The notes below the pieces were generated by a model, which saw nothing but the letters and a program-made list of their open reading frames with translations, did no database searches and was not told where the DNA came from. Below are positions 9,956-19,887 of a stretch of DNA of 64,000 nt, piece by piece (the stretch's first letter is position 1; each line of letters begins with the position of its first letter). The stretch spans positions 8,768,041 to 8,832,040 of the forward strand of contig NC_049993.1 in assembly GCF_000003815.2 (NCBI RefSeq), given 5' to 3'. The DNA is from Branchiostoma floridae. Lineage: Eukaryota; Chordata; Leptocardii; Amphioxiformes; Branchiostomatidae. A program made the position numbers and the translations under genes.

Positions 9956-12537
9956 CACGGAGGCTACATAAAGACCCGAAATGTCAAAGTACGGGTACGG
10001 TTGGATGCGGTGTAACCCCCGGGGTCTCGTGCACGCCGACTATAGCAAGCCTCATTACAACCCGGGGTCAGCCAATACTACGCTACTTCTTCCAGGTGAT
10101 GCGCGCTGCGTGAGGACTGAACATTTAATTTTCCGCGTCACAGAGACGTGTTGGCATGAGAGGGAAGGGCCACACACAGACCCCTCTCTCCTACAGACCG
10201 CTGTATAGATTTTCGCTGACTTAAGACTCCTGTGTCACTTGTGGGCAAGAGATGAAGTCTCTTAACCCGGATCCCACAAGTCACGGGACGTTTATATATA
10301 CAAATATGTTTTTATGTATACATATACACGCACAGACACTCTTAATCCAAATTTAGAAAAATCTATACTTGTCTACATTCATGTGAAACTATAGTTTGAA
10401 AAAGACACATTCTTGTCAAACTATAGCTTTTCTTTTTGGCGTTTCTGAAATGTAAACTTGTGTTTGAAGGATTGCAAAATGGATCGTACCAAATATTTGA
10501 TTTGATTTGATTTATTCTGCTGTAAGAAATACAGCCATAGCTATCCAACTAACCGGAGGCCTTTACCAGTATAAAGTGTTTACAGAGCATTTTTATCAAA
10601 GATGTCTGTAGTTTGTTTTTGAAGTTATGTCAAATATACCCAAAGTCGAGTTTTCCCGTGTACCAGACCACACCATCATAGTGTACGGCTCTCCAGCCGT
10701 TTGACCATCACATGAGTAAACTCTGCATATGAAGCGCACTGGCGGCCATTCGTTCTGCCTCACCCGTCATCCTTGTGACGTCATTAAAATGAACTCGAGG
10801 CACAGGGAAGGAAGGAAGGTACACCATTGGCTGTAGGGTGAAAATGCCTCCTGTGACATCTAGAATATCCAGCTCACTCTGTATTGTCTTATGACACTGA
10901 AAACAGACGTACAAAATACCCGTGAGTATTTAGCGCTTTCTAGATTTGTATGAAGTGCCTTGAGCTCGTATTAATGACGTCACAAAGTAAGTTCTTGATG
11001 GCCACGTTGCCACGTTTACTCCCACAGCTAGCAAACTGACTGAAAGAACACTACGATAGACTGATGTGACATAGATGAGAACTTGATTTTGGAGCATATC
11101 TAACGTGGTTTTATAGGATTTGGGTTTAACTATATCATACGACAGTTCGAAAAACCAAAACTATAACAAGGTGTTCATAGTATAATTCCAAACTTCCAAC
11201 ACTAGAATTTTCGACCACTATGACCTTCTTCATAATCAATAAAAAGTCATTGTACTATGATAAGTACAAAGACAGATGAGCTACTATTATGGTACGGTGT
11301 ATTCCGCAGCTTAAATAGGTGTGTACTCCCTCTAAGTCACTCTCTTAGTCACTCACTCACATCCCCCCTCCCTCTCTGTCACACACACATAAAACTCTGG
11401 ACTCAACTGAACGGGAGTCAGAAAGGTCTGGTTAGAAACCAAGGGAGCAGACACAATCACTGTGTTTGTAACAGGCGATCACTTCCAAAGTAAACCAATT
11501 ATAATTTTACACCCTTACACGTCATTTGAACAGCAAACACCGGCCACCATTAAGTGACTAGCGTCGCTAGTTTTATTTCTGCGTCGATAGTAAAACTTGT
11601 GTCCTTTTGAAGATGTAATCCTAGTAGGTGTCGTTAGAGCTTGCTGACCGGTCGATGTGGATTGGACATATGGTAATCCTGTAACTCTGCCACCATGAAT
11701 GGAGAAGATTGGAAAAACCGATGGCACGTCTTGGCGCATCTATTTGAAGCTGAAAGGAAAGGTCGGAATGAGATGGCTTATTGATCTGATTGATTTTCTG
11801 ACAGCGCATATCTCATTTCGGGCCTTTGGGGCTTCATTTGTTTGAATAATAAACGATTACTTTGATAATGGTGATAATTACGCTCCTACTGGCTTACTTG
11901 ATGGTGTCCCTCGTAGCAGAATGGCGAATTGATGAGCAGTGTTGACAATGGCCTGACCATACTCAATGGTAGTTACAAGCAAAGTAGAGATTTTACCAAA
12001 AGTTTATGGTGATAGGGTGTGGACATGTTATTGTATAAAAACACTGCCACAAGTTTATAACACGTCAGATTTGCAACCGATCTAACGTTGTGTAGACATC
12101 TCCACCTTCACATTGTCACAGTTATGCAACATTATGTACTGCTAGTTTACCTTTATTCGTCATATTCGTTGCTTTTGAAACGGGGTATTGAGGGTATATG
12201 CTAAATGCAACATTAGGCATACCACTGGAATTGTAAACATGAGAGACTTGAGTGTTTAGGAAACTATTCAAAATACTTCAATAAACATGGATTTGCAGAC
12301 GACCAGATCAAAATAAACAGGACTAGGGATTACATACAAAATTCATATCTTGTATGTCATAAGTGGACAAAGTTGTCACCACTATCATCTTCCTCTTCAC
12401 CCATTTATCATGATATCAATCATTACACAAAAACATCAAAATATAGACTCATGATTTAGCCTAGGTATTCTCTTCCCTTGTAAGCAATGACCCAATCTTT
12501 TCGTCGTTAGCAAGAGAAAAGATTGAGCCAGTGGTTA
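9956..12537. other. unannotated sequence with minor simple repeats
   Basis: No convincing exon. It holds three or four TTTGA units at 10496-10514, CT-rich low-complexity sequence at 11325-11395, a 10-bp stem CAATCTTTTC/GAAAAGATTG at 12493-12525, and two TGACGTCA palindromes at 10776 and 10975. ATTTGATTTGATTTATTCTG could be the 3' tail of a retroelement, but nothing upstream confirms it. Confidence 0.5.
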
Positions 12538-12569
12538 CAATCAATCAATCAACCAATCAATCAATCAAT
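12538..12569 (+). repeat. (TCAA)n microsatellite
   Basis: About eight CAAT/TCAA units with one CCAA interruption, followed by TAAACTTTATTTAACCTGG. Such simple repeats next to an AT-rich tail can mark the end of a retroelement, which I cannot confirm. Confidence 0.85.
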
Positions 12570-13410
12570 AAACTTTATTTAACCTGGATAGCCCAGGATC
12601 AGGTCACCCAGGTTCATTATTGTAGTCTTATCATCAACAGTCGGGAAAATTAAGTTATGATGAAGAATTTCAAATTGTACCTTGCGATAATGATCTACCT
12701 TGCATGTACTACATACTATCTACAGAATAAGAATGGTATGGCTCTGTTGCGAAATGATCTTTGTCAAAAACACAATAAGCAAGATTCTACGGAGTGACAT
12801 AAAGCATTTTCAACTTTTACGATACTCCCGTTGTCCTGTTGCACCGACTAACCCAAATAAAGCAGCCTAGTTGATCAAACGCCAAGTATCCCCAAGAAAA
12901 TATTCAGTTATCCTCAAGGAGAGGAAGAAATCTTTAAATGGTTTCCTCTTCAACCCCCTGGCGTCTTACGAATCATTTGGTGTTCAAATCTAGCTGAATG
13001 GATGGGTCCCAATTTTCGCCCAATGATCGGTAATCGATAGGATGTTACGACCATAAAATAACCCCAAATTGCTCGGACGCCTTTCCTGGATCGGTCTAGC
13101 AGAGATCAGGTCGGTAAGAACAGAAAATTATACGGAAGAATGCATCAACATAAACTAAGTAAATCCACACACCTCCTCAACAGGTTTATCCATAGGTAGA
13201 TAAATGGAAAAAGAAAAGAGTCGACCGAAGGAAAAAGATTAACTTATTCAAACTAACCATCTCAGAAATGTCAAGTTATGTGGGGGTGAAGAGAAAAGGG
13301 CATCCCGAAGCGCCATATTTCAGTGTTTTTATTAACTGTGAAGGTTTCAATATTGTGATTCAATCAATGAATAAAAGAAAGGAATGACTTTGTTTCCAGC
13401 AATTAACAAA
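12570..13410. other. unannotated sequence, no gene seen
   Basis: AACCTGGATAGCCCAGG and CACCCAGGTT at 12591-12613 are a short imperfect inverted repeat. Otherwise nothing. Confidence 0.5.
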
Positions 13411-14090
13411 TAATCTCCAAGTAGATGGAAAAAGGCAAAGTCGTCACTCAAGATTTTCGAGCACTGGGCCTTGTCTAGCCAACGGATACTGTTTCGAAAG
13501 ATCCGGTTGGAGATGACTTGATAACATGTCCCTGTTGTCACACATGTTGGCTTGATTTGAGGAGTCCTCTCGGAATAATTTCTTTGTAGTTGTTCTGATT
13601 TCCCCAGAGGCTTAGAAAGCTGCTCTGCCACACCTGAGGAACCGTCCGACAAGATGTTCTCACTAATCCTCTCCAACATATCTCACATATATATTGCTTG
13701 AACCTTGGCTGTAAAGGCCCCGGTGGGTGTACATTTGTCAGGCCTAATCCCACGGTGTTAGCTTATGTGGCACGTAATCTCCAAGCAGATGTAGAAAGAC
13801 AAATCGTCACATTTTTCAAGGTTCCTGTTTTGGTCCGTACGATCTGGTTGAAGATGACATGACGCGTCCTTGTTGTCAGCCCCATGTTGGCTTGATTTGA
13901 GTTCTCTCGGAATGATTTCTTTGTAGTTGTTCTGATTTCCCCAGAGGCTTAGAAAGCTGCTGTACCACATCTGAGGAACCATCCAACAAGATGTTCTCAC
14001 TAATCCTCTCCAGCATATCTCACATATATTGCTTGAACCTTGGCTGTACAGGTCCCCATGGATGTACATTTGTCAGGCTTAATCCGACTG
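13411..14090 (+). repeat. tandem duplication, 340-364-bp unit, two copies
   Basis: TAATCTCCAA starts each copy (13411 and 13775), and the shared block TTGGCTTGATTTGAG is exactly 340 bp apart (13548 and 13888). The copies share long stretches such as TTTCTTTGTAGTTGTTCTGA and CTTAGAAAGCTGCT. The first has about 24 extra bases near 13460. Minus-strand frames of about 100 codons cross both copies, but different frames are open in each, which argues against coding. Confidence 0.92.
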
Positions 14091-14884
14091 TGTGAGGTTA
14101 TGTGACAGGCTGTGGCCTTGGTCTCTGATTTCCCACTCGCTGTGCACAAGCCACTCGGCGACCATCACTCATGCCGCCTGTCTGAAGAGATTGGAAAAGA
14201 AACTTTGTAACGATAACGATGGTCTTCATTGTACGTTCATGTCTATGGGGCTAAGTACGGACATGCAAATATAGAAAGCATAGTTAGCACGCCTTTTCAT
14301 GTAGCATAGGAATAGAGTATTGTAAAACATTCAAAGAAATGCAGTTCTGCATCTATGCGTCTGACTGAAACATCGCGTTATCAATAGTGAACCAGGATAC
14401 TGTATGTAACCTTTAACCTTAATTCACCACGCAGGCGCGTATTTCAACTTCCGGACCGTCACCCGAAACAGAGAAGAAGTTTTTGACAGGTGAATCTGGT
14501 GGGAACGTCAGCCACAGCGTCGGAACGACAATCAATCAAGCATAACGAAGGTACTGTGACGATTTTAATACACCCAGAGAATTCTAAATCTTCAATTTGA
14601 ATGCTGTCCTTTCTGTTCTGCGAACGTTGGAGGGACGACACTGTTTCTCTCCCACAATCCCGCCTTTTTCACCTGTGTGACTCGCCAAAATGTTCAATGT
14701 TCATATCTCGGATCGTGATGGCCACTAAATGAACTCAAACTAAAAGTGTAGCGGTAGTGCTGTAGTGTCCAACTTGATGAGACATTATAGTATCACTTGA
14801 TGGGGGAGGAGCGGAGGGTGGCTAATTACTTTACAAATCATTCTCCCTATTTCCATCATTAGCATATCAATGAGTCTGATACTA
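14091..14884. other. unannotated sequence, no gene seen
   Basis: No frame above about 60 codons, no clear repeat. Confidence 0.5.
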
Positions 14885-15000
14885 TAGGTCGTCTAGGGAT
14901 GGGCAGGCATGCCCTAGGACCTGGACGTTGTAAGTTCGAATCCCGTTCGACTTTCATACTACTAGAAGGGCTTGCAGTCCTTTAGATTGGAAGGGTAGGT
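14885..15000 (+). mobile_element. tRNA-derived SINE-like sequence
   Basis: GTCGTCTAGGGATGG resembles a degenerate tRNA A box. GTTCGAATCC at 14934-14943 is a good B box at a suitable spacing. The anticodon region is not tRNA-like enough for a functional gene. The rest of the element is unclear. Confidence 0.5.
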
Positions 15001-15023
15001 AGCTGCTTTCGAAGACCTTAAGT

Positions 15024-15127
15024 ACGGTCGAAAACTTTTTTTCTTTTTTTTTTGAACCTACCGAAACTTGTTGCGCGCATGGGTGCCATCCATATTATTA
15101 GATCAACATGGACTAATTGATATTGAA
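15024..15127 (-). mobile_element. SINE 3' domain fragment, minus orientation
   Basis: ACGGTCGAAAAC, a T-rich block, TTGTTGCGCGCAT, then CCATCCATAT and ATCAACATGG reproduce in order the tail found at 24930-25030. The tRNA-like head is missing on the right, so this copy appears 5'-truncated. Confidence 0.6.
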
Positions 15128-16199
15128 AAACCACAAAGAAATGATTTAAGATAGAGAAAATAGTATTATACTATACACGACAACACAGGTACAGGTGTAA
15201 GGTGTGTTTTGTTGAATGTTTTTGTTGTTGTTATTTTGTAATGTTAGTTTTTATGTCATTACAATTGCATCTTACATAATGATGATGTATATAGTCCCAA
15301 TAATTCTTGAGAATAGCACAAACGGTAGAATGTATATATTGTTAATCATATGTATGAGGAATTTAGGTAGACAGGTAAGGGCACCAAATACCTGTGTACA
15401 ACCACGAAAGCAGATATAACAACAGATTTTTAAAGGACACAACATTTTAACTATTGTCCTTGTATGGAAACTTTAAGAAGCAGATCACTGTCAGCATCAT
15501 CGACTTGGAAACAGATTAGACCTTTCTTGGAGTAGGCGCGTCCTGATTTCCCCTGTGGTAGGAAACAGTGGTTCTACAAAAGGGCACGCATCCGTCTTGT
15601 ATTAATCAGGACAGCCAGTGTTTCCCCACGTATTGTGAGGTGTAATGATCTGTACCTTCAAGAAGTTCTCCTGAAACAGACGCTCCGTCTAAGCCGCAAA
15701 TGTTACCTTTCCGCTAGCATTGTAATTTGTCACGTAGCTGATGATTTCTGCAGGGAGCCGAAGGCTGGAAGGGTGGAGTAAGAATGAAATCTCTTTCGTG
15801 TTCTCATGACGCATATTGAAAGTTTTTGAACTTGACCGTGCACAAAGAGAGGTGTTATGAAGAGGCAAACTGTTCTTCAGCTAAAAGATTGGAATCACCT
15901 TCATAAAGTATTTTATCAACTCGAATAAACTTTCATCCTAACAAAGAAATGCATTTCTTTCACCGACTGCCGTAAGTCTGTTTCATTTTAATCAGGTAAG
16001 GGGAAAAAACTGAAAGATGTGAATTTGCTACTGAAACTTTTACATCATAATAATCATAAATCAAATCTTCTTATAAAGTTTATTTTTTAGGGTTTCTGAT
16101 GGCTTCTTGTAAACCCAGGATGTTAATGTCGTATGCCCCTTTCAAAAAGGGTACGTACCTGTGGTCTTTCCATATAGGGCATGATCTATGACCCCTGTT
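15128..16199. other. unannotated sequence with an abutting 3'/5' splice-site motif
   Basis: No gene seen. At 15995/15996 a pyrimidine-biased run ending in ATCAG is followed directly by GTAAGG, the arrangement of a recursive-splicing site. Confidence 0.4.
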
Positions 16200-16257
16200 G
16201 AGTCAAGGTGAGGTTCACACTGACTTGGCGCCGTTCTGGTCAGCCACGCATTACCTC

Positions 16258-16274
16258 TGACCTGACCCTGACCT
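16258..16274 (-). promoter_or_regulatory. perfect DR5 nuclear-receptor half-site repeat
   Basis: The plus strand reads TGACCTGACCCTGACCT. On the minus strand this is AGGTCA, five bases (GGGTC), AGGTCA, the classical DR5 spacing bound by RAR/RXR heterodimers. A third half-site, TGACCC at 16263-16268, lies in the middle. The surroundings (16200-16480) are locally GC-rich. Function is inferred from the motif alone. Confidence 0.4.
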
Positions 16275-18096
16275 GCCACCTGTGGGTCCAAATCACGTCG
16301 CGTTCAATTCTTCTCCCCCTGTTGAAAAGAACATCCCGCGGCGAGTTGTCAAACATGGTCTACCCATCCTGCCGCGATTTCTGCAGCGGCAGCAACTTGG
16401 ACGGATTTGATTTCCCCAGGGTCGGCAGCCTGGTGCTAGATGCCGTTTGTCATAACCGGGAACTGATCACCGGTGCCCACCCGTCTTGATTTGCTTGCGA
16501 GGCGACACTTCGCCATCAATTATACACTTACCACTATCAATGTCCTTGTACGAGGATGTGCTGCCAACGGGAAGATTATCAAGTTTACTTACACACAAGT
16601 CTTGACTAAGTAATAGCCACCTGCCAAGTGAGTTCGTCATAAGGGTTAGAGGATATGTCCTGTATATCCTAGTATCAACTTGTAATGCGGTTTTGCATCA
16701 TTAAACATATATCTACCTTATGTTTACCATCTTATTCCGTACAAGCTTTGGTACCGAATAGATATTTATTAGGGTCCCATTGAGTTGTAGAATAGAAAAC
16801 TATATGTTAGTTTCTGTTTCAGTAGGCATAAAACTTTATGTGCCATGCTATATGGTTTACCCCCGAGCGCTAGCGACACACTTTGTCATTAAATTTACGC
16901 CTTTCTCTGCTACGACTTCTTGAAACCTTATGTTCAAGACGCACTGTTATCTGTAGCGTATTTGAATGTACTTACCCTAAAATAGGTTGACTTTTAGAAG
17001 TCGTTTTGTTATAACGGAGAATCGATCACAAAACCCGATATTTAATTCGTCAGTTGACACCTCATCATCAATTGCCCGTCCGCCTCTCGCTCAACTGTCA
17101 ACGTTTTAGTGAAGATTAAGTGAAATCGGAGTTGTGTTGCAGTCTAACTACTTACTCTAGTCTTGTTTGACCTTGGAAGTGGAAATGCAATGTTTCACAA
17201 ATGAATCTTCTACATGTGACTTGATTTGAATCCTCACTGACCATTAAGTACTCATGAATTTTACATAGACGGCCTCTCTCTTTTGTCAGAGTCCTTGAAA
17301 AACATTAACGAAGGTCGTAAAGAGGTTCAAATGTACCGTCTAATTCCTAAGAGACTGCGTGGGAACTGAAGCGTCCGAAGTTAGACTTGGAGCTAATGAG
17401 TAATAGACTACTGAGCGCCATTTTGTTTCTTTGACTCTTTTCCCAAACGAGACAGACTATGAATCACATGTCTACCTTTTAGTCCGTCCTGCATCGAGAG
17501 AAATATAGAATGCCGGCAGAGTTACGATAAAACCCAACTGTAACGTTAGGTAATGGGTTATACAGGATAGGATCTCTACTAGAGGATCATGTAGTTGCGT
17601 TGGTTTTGAGGCTTAACAAGGTGGTTTTCAACAAAACGGATATCAGATCCGTTTGTCTCAAATTTCTGTCTCTCTTTCCCAAGTGACGCTTCGTCATCAA
17701 TTATGCATCACTGCTGCCAACCTAGTGGTAAAGATGATACGGAAAGATATAAGTACGCCGACGTGGCCTAGTTAGTTTTGAGTGGAGTCGTATTTTCTTG
17801 ATTCGTATGAGGTTATGTGTCGTATTTCCTTTTGTCGAATTTGATTTCTATATCTCAAGTACAATGACCTATGGCAACATAATACACATACAAGTGTAGT
17901 AAACACATGATAAGTTAATTACGTTAATAAAAGTTTAGTGGCCGTAGTGGCAGTCAGGTCGTTGGTGTTGAATTAAGGGTTAATGACCCGCCCCGAGGTG
18001 TATATGGTGTCATAACGCCTGGTCCTTTGCTATAACCACCGAATAAAACCACCGAGTGAGCGAAGCGAAGCACCGGTGCCGGTGTCGATTCATTCT
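16275..18096. other. unannotated sequence with a thrice-repeated degenerate motif
   Basis: A plus frame of 93 codons at 16208-16489 has no recognised domain. A motif close to GACRCTTCRYCATCAATTA occurs at 16504, 17056 and 17685. After the first and third, GCTGCCAAC also recurs, hinting at an old decayed duplication. Confidence 0.45.
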
Positions 18097-18187
18097 GACC
18101 AATCAGAAGGGGGATACACACCGGCCTGGCCGGAATCTAAGTGTTACGGCGTCATGACCAAGGTGGAACGGGGCCTTCTGATTGGTC
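18097..18187. repeat. inverted repeat carrying CCAAT-type sequence
   Basis: GACCAATCAGAAGG (18097-18110) is matched exactly in inverse at 18174-18187. The preceding bases contain two CACCGA motifs and GCACCGGTGCCGGTG. This could be a small foldback element or a pair of opposed CCAAT boxes. Confidence 0.7.
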
Positions 18188-18229
18188 CGCGGCGCCTGGC
18201 TATATGATAATAGTCTTTTTAAGAAGAAA

Positions 18230-18231
<2 letters not shown>

Positions 18232-18299
<68 letters not shown>
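18232..18299. repeat. (AT)34 microsatellite
   Basis: An uninterrupted 68-base run of alternating A and T. Tyr-Ile and Ile-Tyr repeats in all frames here are artefacts. Confidence 0.98.
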
Positions 18300-18302
<3 letters not shown>

Positions 18303-19200
18303 CCTGTGTATCTAGTGTCAAAGTTGTACGCTGGACAGACATTGTCACCAACAACATCCTCTCTACACTCATGTATTTGGAGTTTTGCCAGAGTTAGAAA
18401 CGTTCAGCGATTTCATTTAGTTCAGTGGATCCTATCAGCGGATTGGGAGCCGTTCCAAGCCTTTTAGATATGTATTGGATTTGGTATACTTCAGTCGTTA
18501 TTGTTGGCTTAGTAGTAAGTTATTTGAACTTTCTACCTGCTTCACAGGAGTAGAGAGAAGTCTGAACTGTACTCCTATATAGAATTCCTGGAGCTGCATT
18601 TGGCGTCGCACAGAAGTATCGTGAGGGCTGTGATAGATTCTTTATGTATTCGCCAGCTCAATCTTTGAAAACGTTTTATCCTCAACTGTTTGATGATAAT
18701 CATAAGCTGATAATCGGGACCAGATAAACATTGGTAAAAGTGGGCCATTTGACGTCATTGTTCATTTGGTATCGTTACATCTATGAGATTTAGTACTTTT
18801 TCGAACTACAAACGACCATCAAAAGACCTTTAGTACGTGTACTTCCCAATAATTTTATCCATCTAGCATGCGTCACTGCATCTATTCATGCCTGTACAGC
18901 TGAACGTCGCCTGGCATCCGGTGATTGCATTATTTCTGATCGCACAATTTTTTCCTTATCTATTTTTGGAGACACATGGCTGACTTTTCTTTGTAATCGA
19001 AGCTTTCTTCAATCCTTAACGTATGGAATTGTGCACCAAACTGTTCAAAGCTGAAAGTTTCTTTATTGAGAGGAAATGATAATAATTGGAGGATGAGACT
19101 TATTGCAGAAAGGAGAAGAAAGCCTTCCTCATTGCTGGAGGCGAGGTCAGATTTAAAGCAGATTGAACCAGGGTTTGCGATGGGCTTTTTGAGCGGGTCT
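18300..19200. other. unannotated sequence, no gene seen
   Basis: One TGACGTCA at 18750. Frames below about 85 codons; nothing else. Confidence 0.5.
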
Positions 19201-19243
19201 GACAATAAATGACAGCTCTATTATTCCTGGAACTATGAGATAC
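19201..19243 (+). repeat. 43-bp direct repeat, left copy
   Basis: GACAATAAATGACAGCTCTA and the following bases through ATGAGATAC recur at 20266-20308 with two mismatches over 43 bp. The copies are 1065 bp apart and enclose a foldback element. Confidence 0.85.
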
Positions 19244-19307
19244 ATCCTAGACATATCTCCCTTGCCAACCCTGCCTCGTTTTCTCATTTATCTCCGCTAC
19301 AGACAAT

Positions 19308-19706
19308 ATGGTATCTGTTGACATGCTTAATGGCGCTCCAAGTCTCTCTACATTATTAACCAGCGACAGGAAGGTCAGACAGATACATTATCTGGGGGGA
19401 CGGACAGCCAATAGGACGGACACGAGCAGCCATTTGTCACGGGATGTCATCGTGATTTCACGTGATGTTCACGTGAACAGTAGAATTTTATTTCCACATC
19501 AAGGATTAATTGTATCATCATCACGCCTCCTGCATGACATAGCGTTAATACTATTACGCAAAAAGCGTGCGTTCTTCCCTGTTGGGAGATGCATATGGAT
19601 CAGGAAGAAGTTTGAGTGTTTTAAGGTCCAAAAAGATGTGACAGATGTTTACAATAGAGCAAAGTTTTGCTATTCTGATGTTGAATACTCTCCAAGCAGA
19701 GGTTAG
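19308..19706 (+). CDS. 132-codon frame, probably not a gene
   Basis: Open from ATG 19308, but its last codons lie inside the foldback element starting at 19687, which supplies the stop. No domain recognised. If real, the C-terminus would be element-derived. Confidence 0.08.
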   Translation: MVSVDMLNGAPSLSTLLTSDRKVRQIHYLGGRTANRTDTSSHLSRDVIVISRDVHVNSRILFPHQGLIVSSSRLLHDIALILLRKKRAFFPVGRCIWIRKKFECFKVQKDVTDVYNRAKFCYSDVEYSPSRG

Positions 19707-19887
19707 GCTCCGGTTGTTTTTTTAACGTTCTGTGTCAGTCGTTTTTATCGGGCTTTCTATTTTGTATTTAATCTTGCTGTGTCAAAACCTGGCGTACTTC
19801 AAGAGAAATGACAAAATAGAAAGCCCGATAAAAAAACGACTAAAAAAACGTTAAAAAGCAGCCGGAGCCTAACCTCTGCTTGGAGAG
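19687..19887. mobile_element. long-armed foldback element (200 bp)
   Basis: CTCTCCAAGCAGAGGTTAGG and the next five bases are exactly repeated in inverse at the right end. The complementarity continues with small indels through CGTTTTTATCGGGCTTTCTA to about 19765 and from about 19811. Arms of about 78 bp surround a loop of about 45 bases. As RNA it would form a long hairpin. No coding potential, and no second copy in the window. Confidence 0.85.

Noticed and set aside
13347-14069. Minus-strand frames of 103 and 110 codons across the tandem duplication
   Set aside because: Different frames are open in the two copies, with indels that are not multiples of three.
14885-14950. Possible functional tRNA gene
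   Set aside because: Only the B box is good; the acceptor and anticodon stems do not pair, so a SINE head is more likely.
18103-18467. Frames with long Tyr-Ile or Ile-Tyr repeats
   Set aside because: Produced by the (AT)34 tract.
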